Positions 44,085 to 52,736 of a stretch of DNA of 60,095 bases are shown piece after piece. This DNA comes from Lachnospiraceae bacterium. Lineage in GTDB: Bacteria; Bacillota; Clostridia; Lachnospirales; Lachnospiraceae. The number at the start of each line of letters is the position of its first letter. Positions within the stretch are counted from its first letter, which is position 1. Below the pieces are notes generated by a model that was given only the letters and a program-made list of their open reading frames with translations, ran no database searches and was not told the origin of the DNA. A program made the position numbers and the translations under genes. Location: positions 1-60,095 of the forward strand of contig JAFUYB010000032.1 of the NCBI GenBank assembly GCA_017470735.1, in the 5' to 3' direction.

Positions 44085-45014
44085 ATGGCTGAAAAGATTT
44101 CTTTAGATAAAAGCGATCGCCTCGCGGTCTGCTGGCGTTCCACCTTCCTTCAGGGATCCTGGAACTACGAGCGTATGCAGAACGGCGGATATGTCTATGC
44201 GATGATTCCGGCGATCAAAAAGCTCTACAAGACAAAGGAAGATCAGGTAGCTGCACTGCAGCGTCACTTGGAGTTCTTCAACACACATCCGTATGTGGCA
44301 TCCCCGATCATCGGCGTCAACCTCGCGCTTGAGGAAGAGCGCGCGAACGGCGCACAGGTCGATGACGAGGCAATCCAGGGTGTAAAGGTCGGTATGATGG
44401 GACCGCTTGCCGGTGTCGGTGATCCGGTATTCTGGTTTACGGTTCGTCCGCTTCTTGGCGCGTTGGGTGCGTCCCTTGCGTTGGGCGGCAGCATCTTGGG
44501 ACCGATCCTGTTCTGGGTTGTTTGGAACCTGGTTCGTTGGGGATTCATGTGGTACACGCAGGAGTTCGGTTATCAGGCTGGTACGGCAATCACCAAGGAT
44601 CTCTCCGGTGGTCTGCTCCAGAAGATTACAAAGGGCGCTTCCATCTTAGGTATGTTCGTCCTCGGTGCGTTGATCGAGCGTTGGGTATCCATCAACTTTG
44701 CTCCGGTCGTATCGGAGATTACCAATGCCGAAGGCTCCTACATTGACTGGGATGCACTCAATGAGATGGCTCAGTCCGGCAACTTCGGACAGGCGATGCA
44801 CGACGCGATTGCGCAGGCAAACTCCGGTATGTACATGGATGCGACCAGAGTGACCACATTGCAGGACAACTTGAATGGTCTGGTTCCGGGACTGGTTCCG
44901 TTGTTGCTGACATTCCTGTGCATGTGGCTGCTGAAGAAGAAGGTTTCCCCGATCGCAATCATCCTGGGCCTGTTTGTTGTAGGTATCGTAGGACATCTGA
45001 TCGGATTGCTGTAA
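44085..45014 (+). CDS. manZ: PTS mannose-family EIID
   Basis: This second membrane subunit exists only in the mannose class. The 309-residue protein shows TFLQGSWNYERMQNGGYVYAMIPAIKKLY, HLEFFNTHPYVASPIIGVNLALEEERANG, GVKVGMMGPLAGVGDPVFWFTVRPLLGALGASLA and C-terminal membrane spans ending VGIVGHLIGLL. AGGAGG lies before the start and 18 bases separate it from IIC. A terminator follows the stop and ends the PTS transcript. Confidence 0.96.
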   Translation: MAEKISLDKSDRLAVCWRSTFLQGSWNYERMQNGGYVYAMIPAIKKLYKTKEDQVAALQRHLEFFNTHPYVASPIIGVNLALEEERANGAQVDDEAIQGVKVGMMGPLAGVGDPVFWFTVRPLLGALGASLALGGSILGPILFWVVWNLVRWGFMWYTQEFGYQAGTAITKDLSGGLLQKITKGASILGMFVLGALIERWVSINFAPVVSEITNAEGSYIDWDALNEMAQSGNFGQAMHDAIAQANSGMYMDATRVTTLQDNLNGLVPGLVPLLLTFLCMWLLKKKVSPIAIILGLFVVGIVGHLIGLL

Positions 45015-45036
45015 TTTCCGTATAACAGTTATGCCG

Positions 45037-45073
45037 AAAAAGGCTGTAGGGCTTTGACCTTACAGCCTTTTTT
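45037..45073 (+). terminator. Terminator of the PTS operon
   Basis: AAGGCTGTAGGG pairs with CCTTACAGCCTT (one wobble) around the loop CTTTGA, flanked by A and T runs. The -35 of the next promoter lies in its loop and right arm. Confidence 0.85.
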
Positions 45074-45082
45074 ATGTATAAT
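45054..45082 (+). promoter_or_regulatory. Promoter of the manO-nagB operon
   Basis: TTGACC (45054-45059), an exact 17-base spacer and TATAAT (45077-45082). The -35 lies in the loop and descending arm of the PTS terminator. Confidence 0.65.
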
Positions 45083-45135
45083 AAAAGCGCATTATTTTTT
45101 TATGATGATTATTGACTTAGGGATTGGGAAAAATT

Positions 45136-45525
45136 ATGGCAGAATCAATGAACACCAAAGCCGACTTGGTGGTCAAGGGCATATCCTACCAGGGGCTGAA
45201 CAATTACGGCAAGATCATGATCGGTGACAAGGCGTTTGAATTTTACAACGACCGCGATGTCAACGACTTTATCCAGATTCCATGGAGCGAGATTGACTAT
45301 ATTGTTGCGGATCTGGTATTCGGGGGCAAATGGATCCCGCGCTTTGCGATTGAGACAAAACAGGGCTACACATTCCGGTTCAGTGCGTCGCGGGAGACAA
45401 AGCGGCTGTTGGCAAAATGCCGGGACTATTTTCCGGCGGAGCGTATCGTTCGGGCAAGGAGCGCGATTGAAAATGTCCGAATCAACATAAACAACATCAT
45501 ACACAGAAAGGGAGAGAAGACATGA
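45136..45525 (+). CDS. manO: ManO-type DUF956 protein
   Basis: The 129-residue cytoplasmic protein is a DUF956/ManO family member, typically the last gene of mannose PTS operons in Firmicutes and thought to modulate the operon. Seen here are TKADLVVKGISYQGLNNYGKIMIGDKAFEFYN, IPWSEIDYIVADLVFGGKWIPRFAIETK and FRFSASRETKRLLAKCRDYF. It has its own promoter beyond the PTS terminator and overlaps nagB by 4 bases (ATGA). I chose ATG 45136 (GGGA upstream); TTG 45124 is possible. Confidence 0.88.
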   Translation: MAESMNTKADLVVKGISYQGLNNYGKIMIGDKAFEFYNDRDVNDFIQIPWSEIDYIVADLVFGGKWIPRFAIETKQGYTFRFSASRETKRLLAKCRDYFPAERIVRARSAIENVRININNIIHRKGEKT

Positions 45526-46283
45526 GAATTTACAAGGCAAAGGACGAAGCGGAAATGAGCCGCAAGGCGGCAAACATCATCAGCGCGCAGATCATTTTGA
45601 AGCCGGACTCGGTACTGGGGCTGGCGACCGGGTCGTCTCCGATTGGTACCTACAAGCAGTTGATTGACTGGTACAACAAGGGCGACTTGGACTTTGCCCA
45701 GATTACGGCGGTCAACCTCGACGAGTATCGGGGACTCTCGCCGGAGAACGATCAGAGCTACGCGTATTTCATGCAGGAGCATCTGTTCAAGCATGTCAAC
45801 ATTGATCCGACCAACTGCTTTATCGAGGATGGACTGGCGGAGGATCCGCAGGCAGAGTGCATCCGGTACAACGAGCTGATCCGTGGGCTGGGCGGCATCG
45901 ATTTACAGTTGCTGGGAATCGGACCGAACGCGCACATTGGTTTCAACGAGCCGGGAGAGGCGCTGGAAAAGGACACGCACCTGGTGAAGCTGACGGAAAA
46001 GACCATCCAGGCCAATTCCCGCTTCTTCGCCAGCGAGGATGAAGTGCCGAAATACGCATTCACGATGGGCATCAAGGCGATCATGCAGGCGCGCTGCATC
46101 GTGCTTGTGGCCAATGGCGAGAATAAGGCGGACGCGCTTTACAAATGTATCTGCGGAACGATTTCCTCTGAGGCACCGGCGAGCCTTCTGCAGCTGCACA
46201 ACAATGTATTCATCGTCGCGGACGAGGCGGCGCTGTCCAAAGTGGAAAAGGAAATCCCGATTGATAAGGAGGTCACTTTATGA
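45522..46283 (+). CDS. nagB: Glucosamine-6-phosphate deaminase
   Basis: The enzyme converts glucosamine-6-phosphate to fructose-6-phosphate and ammonia, feeding amino sugars into glycolysis. The 253-residue protein has LGLATGSSPIGTYKQLI, the catalytic AVNLDEYRGL (Asp-Glu), and LLGIGPNAHIGFNEPG with the proton-relay His, ending MGIKAIMQARCIVLVANGENKADAL. AGGGAGAG precedes the ATG. It is coupled to manO upstream and to the kinase-like gene downstream (both ATGA overlaps). No nagA is in the window. Confidence 0.97.
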   Translation: MRIYKAKDEAEMSRKAANIISAQIILKPDSVLGLATGSSPIGTYKQLIDWYNKGDLDFAQITAVNLDEYRGLSPENDQSYAYFMQEHLFKHVNIDPTNCFIEDGLAEDPQAECIRYNELIRGLGGIDLQLLGIGPNAHIGFNEPGEALEKDTHLVKLTEKTIQANSRFFASEDEVPKYAFTMGIKAIMQARCIVLVANGENKADALYKCICGTISSEAPASLLQLHNNVFIVADEAALSKVEKEIPIDKEVTL

Positions 46284-46876
46284 ATAAGGTTGTAGCGATC
46301 AGCAGGCAGTACGGCAGCGCGGGCAGGACGATTGGCGTTCATCTTGCGGGCAAGCTTGGCATTAGCTGTTATGACAGCGTGCTTCTCGACAAGATTGCGG
46401 AGAAGACCGGTTTTGACAAGAAATACATCCAGGAGAGCGGAGAGTACACTTCCTCGGGCAGCTGGATGCTTTCGGCTTTGGCAGGAAGGGATTACAACGG
46501 ACATTCGATCCAGGATGAGATCTGGAATGTGCAGCGGGAAGTGATCACGGAGCTGGCGGAAAAGGAATCGTGCATCATTGTCGGGCGGAATGCGGATTAT
46601 ATTCTCGAAGGCAAGGCGGATATCCTGAGCGTTTTCATTCACGCCAATGAGGAGTCCCGCGTTGAGCGCGTGGTGAATGAATACAAGGAGATCCAACAGA
46701 AGGAAGACCCGCGGCGCAAGATCCGCCAGATGGACAAGCGGCGCCGGGCGTACTGCCAGCTTTATACGGATGTGCAGTGGGGTGATGCGCGGTTTTATGA
46801 TGTCTGCCTGGATTCCAGCAAGTTTGGGATTGATAAGTGCGTAGACATTCTGGCGGAATTGTATGAGATGATGTAG
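46280..46876 (+). CDS. Cytidylate-kinase-like family protein
   Basis: The 198-residue P-loop protein of the cytidylate_kin2 family begins VVAISRQYGSAGRTIGVHLAGKLGISCYDSVLLDKIAE. The phosphate loop is an atypical GSAGRTIG rather than GxxGxGK[ST]. SCIIVGRNADYIL and the arginine-rich RRKIRQMDKRRRAYCQLYTDVQWGD follow. The substrate is unknown; the family differs from true Cmk. It overlaps the nagB stop by 4 bases, so it is made with the amino-sugar enzyme. Confidence 0.88.
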   Translation: MNKVVAISRQYGSAGRTIGVHLAGKLGISCYDSVLLDKIAEKTGFDKKYIQESGEYTSSGSWMLSALAGRDYNGHSIQDEIWNVQREVITELAEKESCIIVGRNADYILEGKADILSVFIHANEESRVERVVNEYKEIQQKEDPRRKIRQMDKRRRAYCQLYTDVQWGDARFYDVCLDSSKFGIDKCVDILAELYEMM

Positions 46877-46888
46877 GAGTCAAAGAGG

Positions 46889-47452
46889 ATGAGCAGTAAG
46901 GAAAATAAAAAGCTGGCGCAGCAGCGCAGAGCGGAGGAGAGAGCCAGAGCGGCGCAGCGGGCCAAGATGAAACGGATCGGGATCGGCGTGGCTGTTGTGG
47001 CTGTGATCGCGGCGCTGATCGTTCTGCCCGGGAAATTCGGCGGCGCGACGGACGAGGATACCGAAACGGCGGAAGAGACGGCCGGAGAAGCGGAAACGGA
47101 CGCAGTGGACGAGACGGAAAGCACCGATACGGACAGTGCCGATGAAGCCGCGGAGCCTACGCTGGATACGACGGAAGGCCGGGAAGTCAAAGACGGCGAT
47201 ACGGTCAATATTGATTATACCGGATACAAGGACGGCGAGGCGTTTGACGGCGGAAGCACCAATGGCGCGGGAGCGGATCTGGAGATCGGATCAGGGACTT
47301 ATATCGATGGATTTGAGAGCGGTTTGATCGGGAAAAAGGTCGGAGACACCGTGGATCTGGATCTGACATTCCCGGAGAATTACGGCGCAGAGGATCTGGC
47401 CGGAGCGGATGTGACTTTTACGGTAACGATCAACGGGATTTATGACAAATGA
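46889..47452 (+). CDS. Membrane-anchored FKBP-type peptidyl-prolyl isomerase
   Basis: The 187-residue protein has a basic N terminus, one membrane helix (about 29-50), and an extremely acidic, Thr/Glu/Asp-rich spacer (about 52-92). The FKBP domain (95-187) reads VKDGDTVNIDYTGYKDGEAFDGGS ... YIDGFESGLIGKKVGDTVDLDLTFPENYGAEDLAGADVTFTVTI. This is the FKBP subtype found in trigger factor, here placed outside the membrane. It probably assists folding of secreted proteins. It ends with an ATGA overlap to the acyltransferase. Confidence 0.92.
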   Translation: MSSKENKKLAQQRRAEERARAAQRAKMKRIGIGVAVVAVIAALIVLPGKFGGATDEDTETAEETAGEAETDAVDETESTDTDSADEAAEPTLDTTEGREVKDGDTVNIDYTGYKDGEAFDGGSTNGAGADLEIGSGTYIDGFESGLIGKKVGDTVDLDLTFPENYGAEDLAGADVTFTVTINGIYDK

Positions 47453-48567
47453 GTAAAGAACGGACCGCACGGAATGGAAAAATCGAGCTGATGCGGTTCG
47501 TTTTTTCTGTTCTGATCATTTTATATCACTGCCACCGTACTTTGGGGTTTGACGAATGGGTGATCGGAAGCCGGCATATACCGGCGATGGGCGGCGGGCG
47601 GCTTGGACCGGACTTTTTCTTTCTTGTGTCAGGACTGCTGATGGGACGGTCGATCCGGAAAGAGCGGGAACGGGATAAAACCGAACAAGCGATTTGTGAC
47701 GGCGAACCGTTGGATTTAGGGAAGAAAACCCTTCGCTTCTTTTTGAAAAAATATCTGGCGATATTTCCATATCATCTGATCTGTTTTACGGCGCTGTTTT
47801 TTCTGCGTCTGTATTCAAGAAAGATATGGGACAATGCCGCTGATGTTTTTGCGTTTCTGCTGGACAGTATTCCGGAATTTCTCTTGCTCCAGAAATTCGG
47901 ATTTCCGGCAGTGGATGTCAATATTGTCGAGTGGTATCTGTCGGCAATGCTGATCGCGATACTGCTCTTGTATCCGATCGCGTACCGCTATTATTCGATG
48001 TTTGTGCGGGTGATCGCGCCGGTGCTTGCGTTTTGGATCTTGGGGACATTGACATACTGCCTGGGAACCTTTTCGGATCAGGATCTTTGGGCAGGGATCG
48101 GATATGCGGGACTGTTACGAGCTATTGCCGAAATGTCGCTGGGGATGAGCGCCTTTGAGCTGTCCCGCTATGTTGCCTCGCTGCAGCTTTCTTGCGGCAT
48201 GCGGAATCTGCTGACGGGGGCAGAAGTGTTTGGTTTCCTGGTGACGGTTGTATATGCGCTTTTTGGAGCAGCATCAACATTCGAGATTCAAATCGTGCTG
48301 TTTCTGACCGTTTCGATTATGCTCTCCTTTACGGGGCAGACGAGATGGGATGATTCATTCCGGCGGCCGTGGATTCTCTGGCTGGGGAAGATGAACCTGT
48401 CGTTTTACTTAAGCCAGCTTTTGGGGTTGAACATTGTTCGTCTGTGGATCACCACGCCGCCGATGGCCATACGGTGCCTGCTCGTGATCCTGATTACAAT
48501 GCTTTGTGCCCTGCCGGTGCAGTATTTTGGTGACATTGTAAAAGATAAAATGAATAAGATTAATTAG
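47449..48567 (+). CDS. Acyltransferase-3 family membrane protein
   Basis: The 372-residue polytopic protein has about ten spans. It starts GKIELMRFVFSVLIILYHCHRTLG (Arg and His typical of the family) and continues RLGPDFFFLVSGLLMGRSI, ending LSFYLSQLLGLNIVRLW. Family members transfer acetyl or other acyl groups to surface sugars, lipids or peptidoglycan. Its position after the FKBP gene and before an esterase-domain protein suggests envelope glycan acylation and deacylation; this is inference. Confidence 0.9.
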   Translation: MSKERTARNGKIELMRFVFSVLIILYHCHRTLGFDEWVIGSRHIPAMGGGRLGPDFFFLVSGLLMGRSIRKERERDKTEQAICDGEPLDLGKKTLRFFLKKYLAIFPYHLICFTALFFLRLYSRKIWDNAADVFAFLLDSIPEFLLLQKFGFPAVDVNIVEWYLSAMLIAILLLYPIAYRYYSMFVRVIAPVLAFWILGTLTYCLGTFSDQDLWAGIGYAGLLRAIAEMSLGMSAFELSRYVASLQLSCGMRNLLTGAEVFGFLVTVVYALFGAASTFEIQIVLFLTVSIMLSFTGQTRWDDSFRRPWILWLGKMNLSFYLSQLLGLNIVRLWITTPPMAIRCLLVILITMLCALPVQYFGDIVKDKMNKIN

Positions 48568-48582
48568 TGGAAAGGACATTAC

Positions 48583-50157
48583 ATGAAAACAGAGATTATC
48601 CATGTAAACAATCAGGGAAAAGGTATTTCAGAAGCTCTTACAGAAGTGGAATTTGCGGCCAATCGCAGCGGCATGGGAGACCGGGCAGCACGACGGCTCC
48701 GGCTGGTAGCTGAGGAGATGCTGGAAATGGTACGCAATATTACCGGAGAATTTGAAGCGGATTTTTCCGCGGCGATTGATGATGTGAAATGTGAACTAAA
48801 GCTGTGGGCGGACACGGCAAAATTTTTGGGTATGGATCAGTCTGAGGATTTCACTGCAGAAAGCCAGGCTGCGGCATGGCATACAGAGGGCGTTACCGGG
48901 AAACTGCGCGGCATGATGCAAAGCGGCTTTTCAAATCTGCGGGAGAATGAGGAAGAATTGGCTGAAATCGGGATTCGAAGGGCGGATGACGCAATATTGA
49001 AAGAACTGGGACGCCCTGAATCAGAAGAGGCATATGTCTGGACATTGGAGTCGTACGGGCTTTCTGCGTTTGACGCATTGACGCTTGATAATGATGAAAG
49101 CTGGGCGGAATTGGGGCATTCCATCATAGCAAGCCTTGCCGACGACATCCGTGTCTATGTATTTAAGGACAGCATTGAACTGACGGTGATCAAAAACATA
49201 AGAGAAGAAAAGGCGGCTGAGGGCTATGCGATTGCACCGGAATTTGATGCATTGCGAAAGGTGCCTGTACCCAAAAGCCGTTTTCAGGTGCGGATCGTGC
49301 AGGTAATGTACAAGCATCTTGAATGGAAAGCGCCTGTAAATAAAGGAGTCCGGGTAGACAAGTCCCGTATACCGTCGGAGTCGTCTTCTGAGGGCAGCCT
49401 GCACACATTGATCTACTCATCGTCGAAGCTGTCGGAGAATGAAGTAGCACCGTGCGTATTGCTGCTTCATGGAGGGGCATTTCTCTTTCCGGCGATGCCG
49501 TATCATTACCGGCTGGCAAACATTATTGCCCGGGAGGTTGGCTGTCGGGTGATCATGCCTATGTATGAACTGGCACCGGATTTTGTACCGCCGATTCAGC
49601 AAGAAGAGGTATTTGAAGTGTATTGTCATATTTTGAATCATCCGACTTGGTATCACATTGATCCAAAAAGGATTGCGGTGATTGGAGACAGCGCGGGCGG
49701 AACTTTGGCGGCGGCGTTATCACTAATGACGCGGGATCGGGGCGTGCAGATGCCGGTCGGGCAGGCGCTGTGTTATCCGAGCTTGGACGCGCGGCTGACA
49801 AGTGATTCCATGAAACGCTATCGGGATGTGCCTGTCTGCAATGGAGATTCGATCAGGGCATATTACAAATTGTGCAGGTCGGATGAATACCAGGGAAAAG
49901 AGGATTACAGATCTCCGGTGGAAGCTGCGTCATTGAGAGACTTGCCGGATGCTTATGTGGAGACAGCGGAGTTCGATGCGCTGCACGACGATGGGATTGC
50001 ATACGCGAAGCGGTTAAAACGAGAAGGCAACAGAGTCATCCTCAATGAGACCAAGGGAACGGTTCATGCTTTTGACATGGCAGAAAAGAGCAGTATTTTA
50101 AGAGATGCGATGGATAAACGGATCGCGTTTTTAAGACAAGTATTAAATATGAATTGA
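48583..50157 (+). CDS. Fusion: HATPase-like N domain plus HSL-family esterase/lipase domain
   Basis: The 524-residue cytoplasmic protein has two parts. Residues 1-210 resemble the histidine-kinase-like/anti-sigma ATPase fold: LRLVAEEMLEMVRNITGE near 40 matches the N box, GVTGKLRGMM near 103 a weak G box, and VYVFKDSIELTVIKNI closes the sheet. Residues 275-524 are a hormone-sensitive-lipase type alpha/beta hydrolase with oxyanion motif HGGAF (296-300), nucleophile GDSAG (Ser370), Asp465 and His495 (GTVHAF). Both parts are in frame in one gene with AAAGGA before the ATG. I know neither its substrate nor whether ATP is bound. Confidence 0.85.
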   Translation: MKTEIIHVNNQGKGISEALTEVEFAANRSGMGDRAARRLRLVAEEMLEMVRNITGEFEADFSAAIDDVKCELKLWADTAKFLGMDQSEDFTAESQAAAWHTEGVTGKLRGMMQSGFSNLRENEEELAEIGIRRADDAILKELGRPESEEAYVWTLESYGLSAFDALTLDNDESWAELGHSIIASLADDIRVYVFKDSIELTVIKNIREEKAAEGYAIAPEFDALRKVPVPKSRFQVRIVQVMYKHLEWKAPVNKGVRVDKSRIPSESSSEGSLHTLIYSSSKLSENEVAPCVLLLHGGAFLFPAMPYHYRLANIIAREVGCRVIMPMYELAPDFVPPIQQEEVFEVYCHILNHPTWYHIDPKRIAVIGDSAGGTLAAALSLMTRDRGVQMPVGQALCYPSLDARLTSDSMKRYRDVPVCNGDSIRAYYKLCRSDEYQGKEDYRSPVEAASLRDLPDAYVETAEFDALHDDGIAYAKRLKREGNRVILNETKGTVHAFDMAEKSSILRDAMDKRIAFLRQVLNMN

Positions 50158-50165
50158 GGCCATCG

Positions 50166-51287
50166 ATGCAGAACGAAGAGAAAAAAGTCGAATATCTGGA
50201 ATTGGTGTACGACCTGATTTTTGTCTATATCATCGGGCGCAACAATTCACTGATCCATCATGTGCAGGATGGATTTATCAGCGGGAGCATTTATCTGACA
50301 TATCTGGTCTGTTCGGTCATCGCGCTGTTTATCTGGTACCAGACGACGCTGTTCATCAATCGCTACGGGACGAATGGCAGGCTGGAGCATATCGGGATTT
50401 TTATCAATATGTACCTGCTTTATTACATGGCGCAGGGAACGCGTGTGGACTGGCAGGGATATTATGCGCGCTACAATGTGGCGTGGGGACTGATCGTTTT
50501 AAATCTTGCGGGGATGTATCTCTACCGGCGAAGAGTAGCTTCAAAAAATGCGCCGTGGGAAATGGCGCAGATCACAAGTGTCGCGCGGACGCTGCTGATC
50601 ATGGCGGGATTGATCTTTGTGTCGGTTCCCGTCTATTACGCGACCGGGCTGCCGCTTTCGCCATTAGTGCTGGTATACGGTCTGATCGACTCGATCGTCA
50701 GCCGCAATGTGAATCAGCTTGTGGCGGTGGATTTTTCCCATCTGACGGAGCGCGTCATGCTCTATGTCGTGTTTACCTTCGGCGAGATGATCATCGGGAT
50801 CTCGGGATATTTTGAAGGAGGCATTACGCTCAGGAATGTATTCTTTTCGCTTATGGCATTTCTGATCGTGGTCGGATTGTTTTTAAGCTACGGTTTTTTC
50901 TACGATCATATCATTGACCGGGAAGCGTATGCGAACGCGAATATTTACATGCAGATACACATATTCCTGATCGTGGCGCTCAACAACATTACGACGGCAA
51001 TGGAATTCATGCAGGAGGAAGAGGTTGCGGTCATTCCTAAAAATATAATGCTGGTCGCGTCGTTTCTGGTTTATTTTCTGTTCCTGTTTCTGCTGGAAGG
51101 CTTCGCGAAGAAAAAAGAACAGGGCAACCGCAGATTGCTGGGGCTGGTTCTGCTGTTGTCCCTGATGTTTGTCGGACTGATGGTGATCTGTTATCTCTAT
51201 CCGCACACCAGCATCACGGTATCGGTGCTGTATGTTTACGCTATGTTCGGACTGGTGTACTGGTTCCGTGAGTCAATAAAGAAATAA
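50166..51287 (+). CDS. LtrA-like (low temperature requirement A) membrane protein
   Basis: The 373-residue polytopic protein has ten to eleven spans. The start VEYLELVYDLIFVYIIGR corresponds to the ELFFDLVFV motif of the LtrA family, and LTERVMLYVVFTFGEMIIGISGYF to its ERxxLxxxxxxGE motif. The family was named from a Listeria cold-growth mutant; its transport activity is unknown. I chose ATG 50166 with GAGG at 6 bases rather than TTG 50154, which overlaps the esterase stop. It is last in the manO-nagB run and converges on murG. Confidence 0.82.
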   Translation: MQNEEKKVEYLELVYDLIFVYIIGRNNSLIHHVQDGFISGSIYLTYLVCSVIALFIWYQTTLFINRYGTNGRLEHIGIFINMYLLYYMAQGTRVDWQGYYARYNVAWGLIVLNLAGMYLYRRRVASKNAPWEMAQITSVARTLLIMAGLIFVSVPVYYATGLPLSPLVLVYGLIDSIVSRNVNQLVAVDFSHLTERVMLYVVFTFGEMIIGISGYFEGGITLRNVFFSLMAFLIVVGLFLSYGFFYDHIIDREAYANANIYMQIHIFLIVALNNITTAMEFMQEEEVAVIPKNIMLVASFLVYFLFLFLLEGFAKKKEQGNRRLLGLVLLLSLMFVGLMVICYLYPHTSITVSVLYVYAMFGLVYWFRESIKK

Positions 51288-51303
51288 GGCAAAAAAGTCC
51301 GGC

Positions 51304-52371
51304 TCACGATCCGCAAAGATCAGAAATCAATCCCATAATGATATTGACACTATCCGCCGTCGGGCTTTGGCTCATGGCGGATTTGTATGTATCCCGTTTT
51401 GCATATACCTTGCGGATGGCATCGGTCAGGGCTGCTTCGGTAACCGTTTCTTCCTCCATTACCAATGAGAAACCTTGTTTTTCAAATGATGCCGCGTTGA
51501 GGATCTGATCTCCCCGGCTGGCATTTCTCGAAAGCGGGATCAGGATGTTGGGCTTGCGCAGGGCAAGCAGTTCGCAGATCGCATTGGCGCCTGCCCGCGA
51601 AACGACAAGGGACGCCGCAGCAAACAGATCCGGCAACTCATCGGAAATGTATTCAAACTGCCGGTAGCCGTCCCGTCCGTTTAAGGTGTCGTCCAAATTG
51701 CCCTTGCCGCAGAGATGGATGATCTGAAAATCCGTAAGAAGGTCATCAAGCGCGCCCCGGACAGCGTTGTTGATAAAGACGGATCCGATGCTCCCGCCCA
51801 TAATGAGCAGAATCGGCTTATCTTCGGAAAAGCCCAGAAAAGATAATGCGGACTGCATATTGCCGTGGAGCAGTTCTTCGCGGATCGGCGAACCGGTCAG
51901 CACGGCTTTTTCCTGTGGCAGATGCGCTAAGGTTTCAGGGAAGTTGCAGCAGATTTTGGTTGCGCCCCGCATCGCGATCTTGTTGGCAAGCCCCGGCGTC
52001 ATATCAGATTCGTGTATGATGACCGGCACGCCCTTTGCCTTTGCCGCCAGTACGACCGGCACGGAAACAAAGCCGCCTTTTGAAAAGACAACATCCGGTT
52101 TCAGCATTTTGATCAGACGCTTTGCCTGGCCGTAACCCTTGAGCACGCGGAACGGGTCGGTAAAATTCTGTACATCGAAATAACGGCGCAGCTTGCCGGA
52201 TGAAATCGGATAGTAGGGGATGCCCCGCTCTTCGATCAGGCTGCGTTCAATTCCCTTGTAAGAGCCAATATAGGATATCTCAAAACCCGCATCGCGGAGA
52301 GCCGGAAGCAGCGCGATATTCGGGGTAACATGACCGGCAGTTCCGCCGCCGGTAAGGACGATTTTTTTCAT
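51304..52371 (-). CDS. murG: Lipid II synthase MurG
   Basis: The enzyme adds GlcNAc to undecaprenyl-pyrophosphoryl-MurNAc-pentapeptide, making lipid II on the inner membrane face. The 355-residue GT28 protein has the N-terminal [74 protein letters not shown] and the C-domain [26 protein letters not shown]. It stands alone on the minus strand instead of inside a dcw cluster, a common clostridial arrangement. The upstream gap with the SPFH gene contains an opposite-facing TATAAT but no clear -35. Confidence 0.96.
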   Translation of the reverse strand: MKKIVLTGGGTAGHVTPNIALLPALRDAGFEISYIGSYKGIERSLIEERGIPYYPISSGKLRRYFDVQNFTDPFRVLKGYGQAKRLIKMLKPDVVFSKGGFVSVPVVLAAKAKGVPVIIHESDMTPGLANKIAMRGATKICCNFPETLAHLPQEKAVLTGSPIREELLHGNMQSALSFLGFSEDKPILLIMGGSIGSVFINNAVRGALDDLLTDFQIIHLCGKGNLDDTLNGRDGYRQFEYISDELPDLFAAASLVVSRAGANAICELLALRKPNILIPLSRNASRGDQILNAASFEKQGFSLVMEEETVTEAALTDAIRKVYAKRDTYKSAMSQSPTADSVNIIMGLISDLCGS

Positions 52372-52597
52372 GGCGAAAATCCCTTCGTATTTTTCATGGT
52401 AGCAGATTCGTTTTGCCTTGTCCGGTCATTCCGCAGCGATGAAACCTGTTCTCAGATTGACTGAACAGTTACATTATAGTCTATTGCGGCAAAAATGAAC
52501 AGAAAATGATAAAAAATGCACTCGTGATTATTTATCTGCAGTTCCTAAGTGTGAGTGGATACATGCAGGAAAGTGTGGCATTGATCAGACAAAATCT

Positions 52598-52626
52598 TGC
52601 CACTCTACAGCAAATATAGTAAAATA
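52598..52626 (+). promoter_or_regulatory. Promoter of the SPFH-protein gene
   Basis: TTGCCA (52598-52603), a 17-base spacer and TAAAAT (52621-52626) give a leader of about 100 bases. Confidence 0.5.
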
Positions 52627-52641
52627 TGGAAGTTCGACATC

Positions 52642-52694
52642 CGCTGTTTGCTACAGAAAAGATTGCCTGACGACAGGGCGATCAGGGCAGCGGA
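52642..52694 (+). other. Possible structured leader of the SPFH gene
   Basis: CCGCTG (52642-52647) pairs with CAGCGG (52689-52694). Inside, GCCTG (52666-52670) can pair with CAGGGC (52675-52680). The remaining part of the 52372-52736 gap shows no gene. Confidence 0.35.
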
Positions 52695-52736
52695 AAATGT
52701 TACCGGAAATTTTGTTGATACAGCAGGAGGAGAAAT

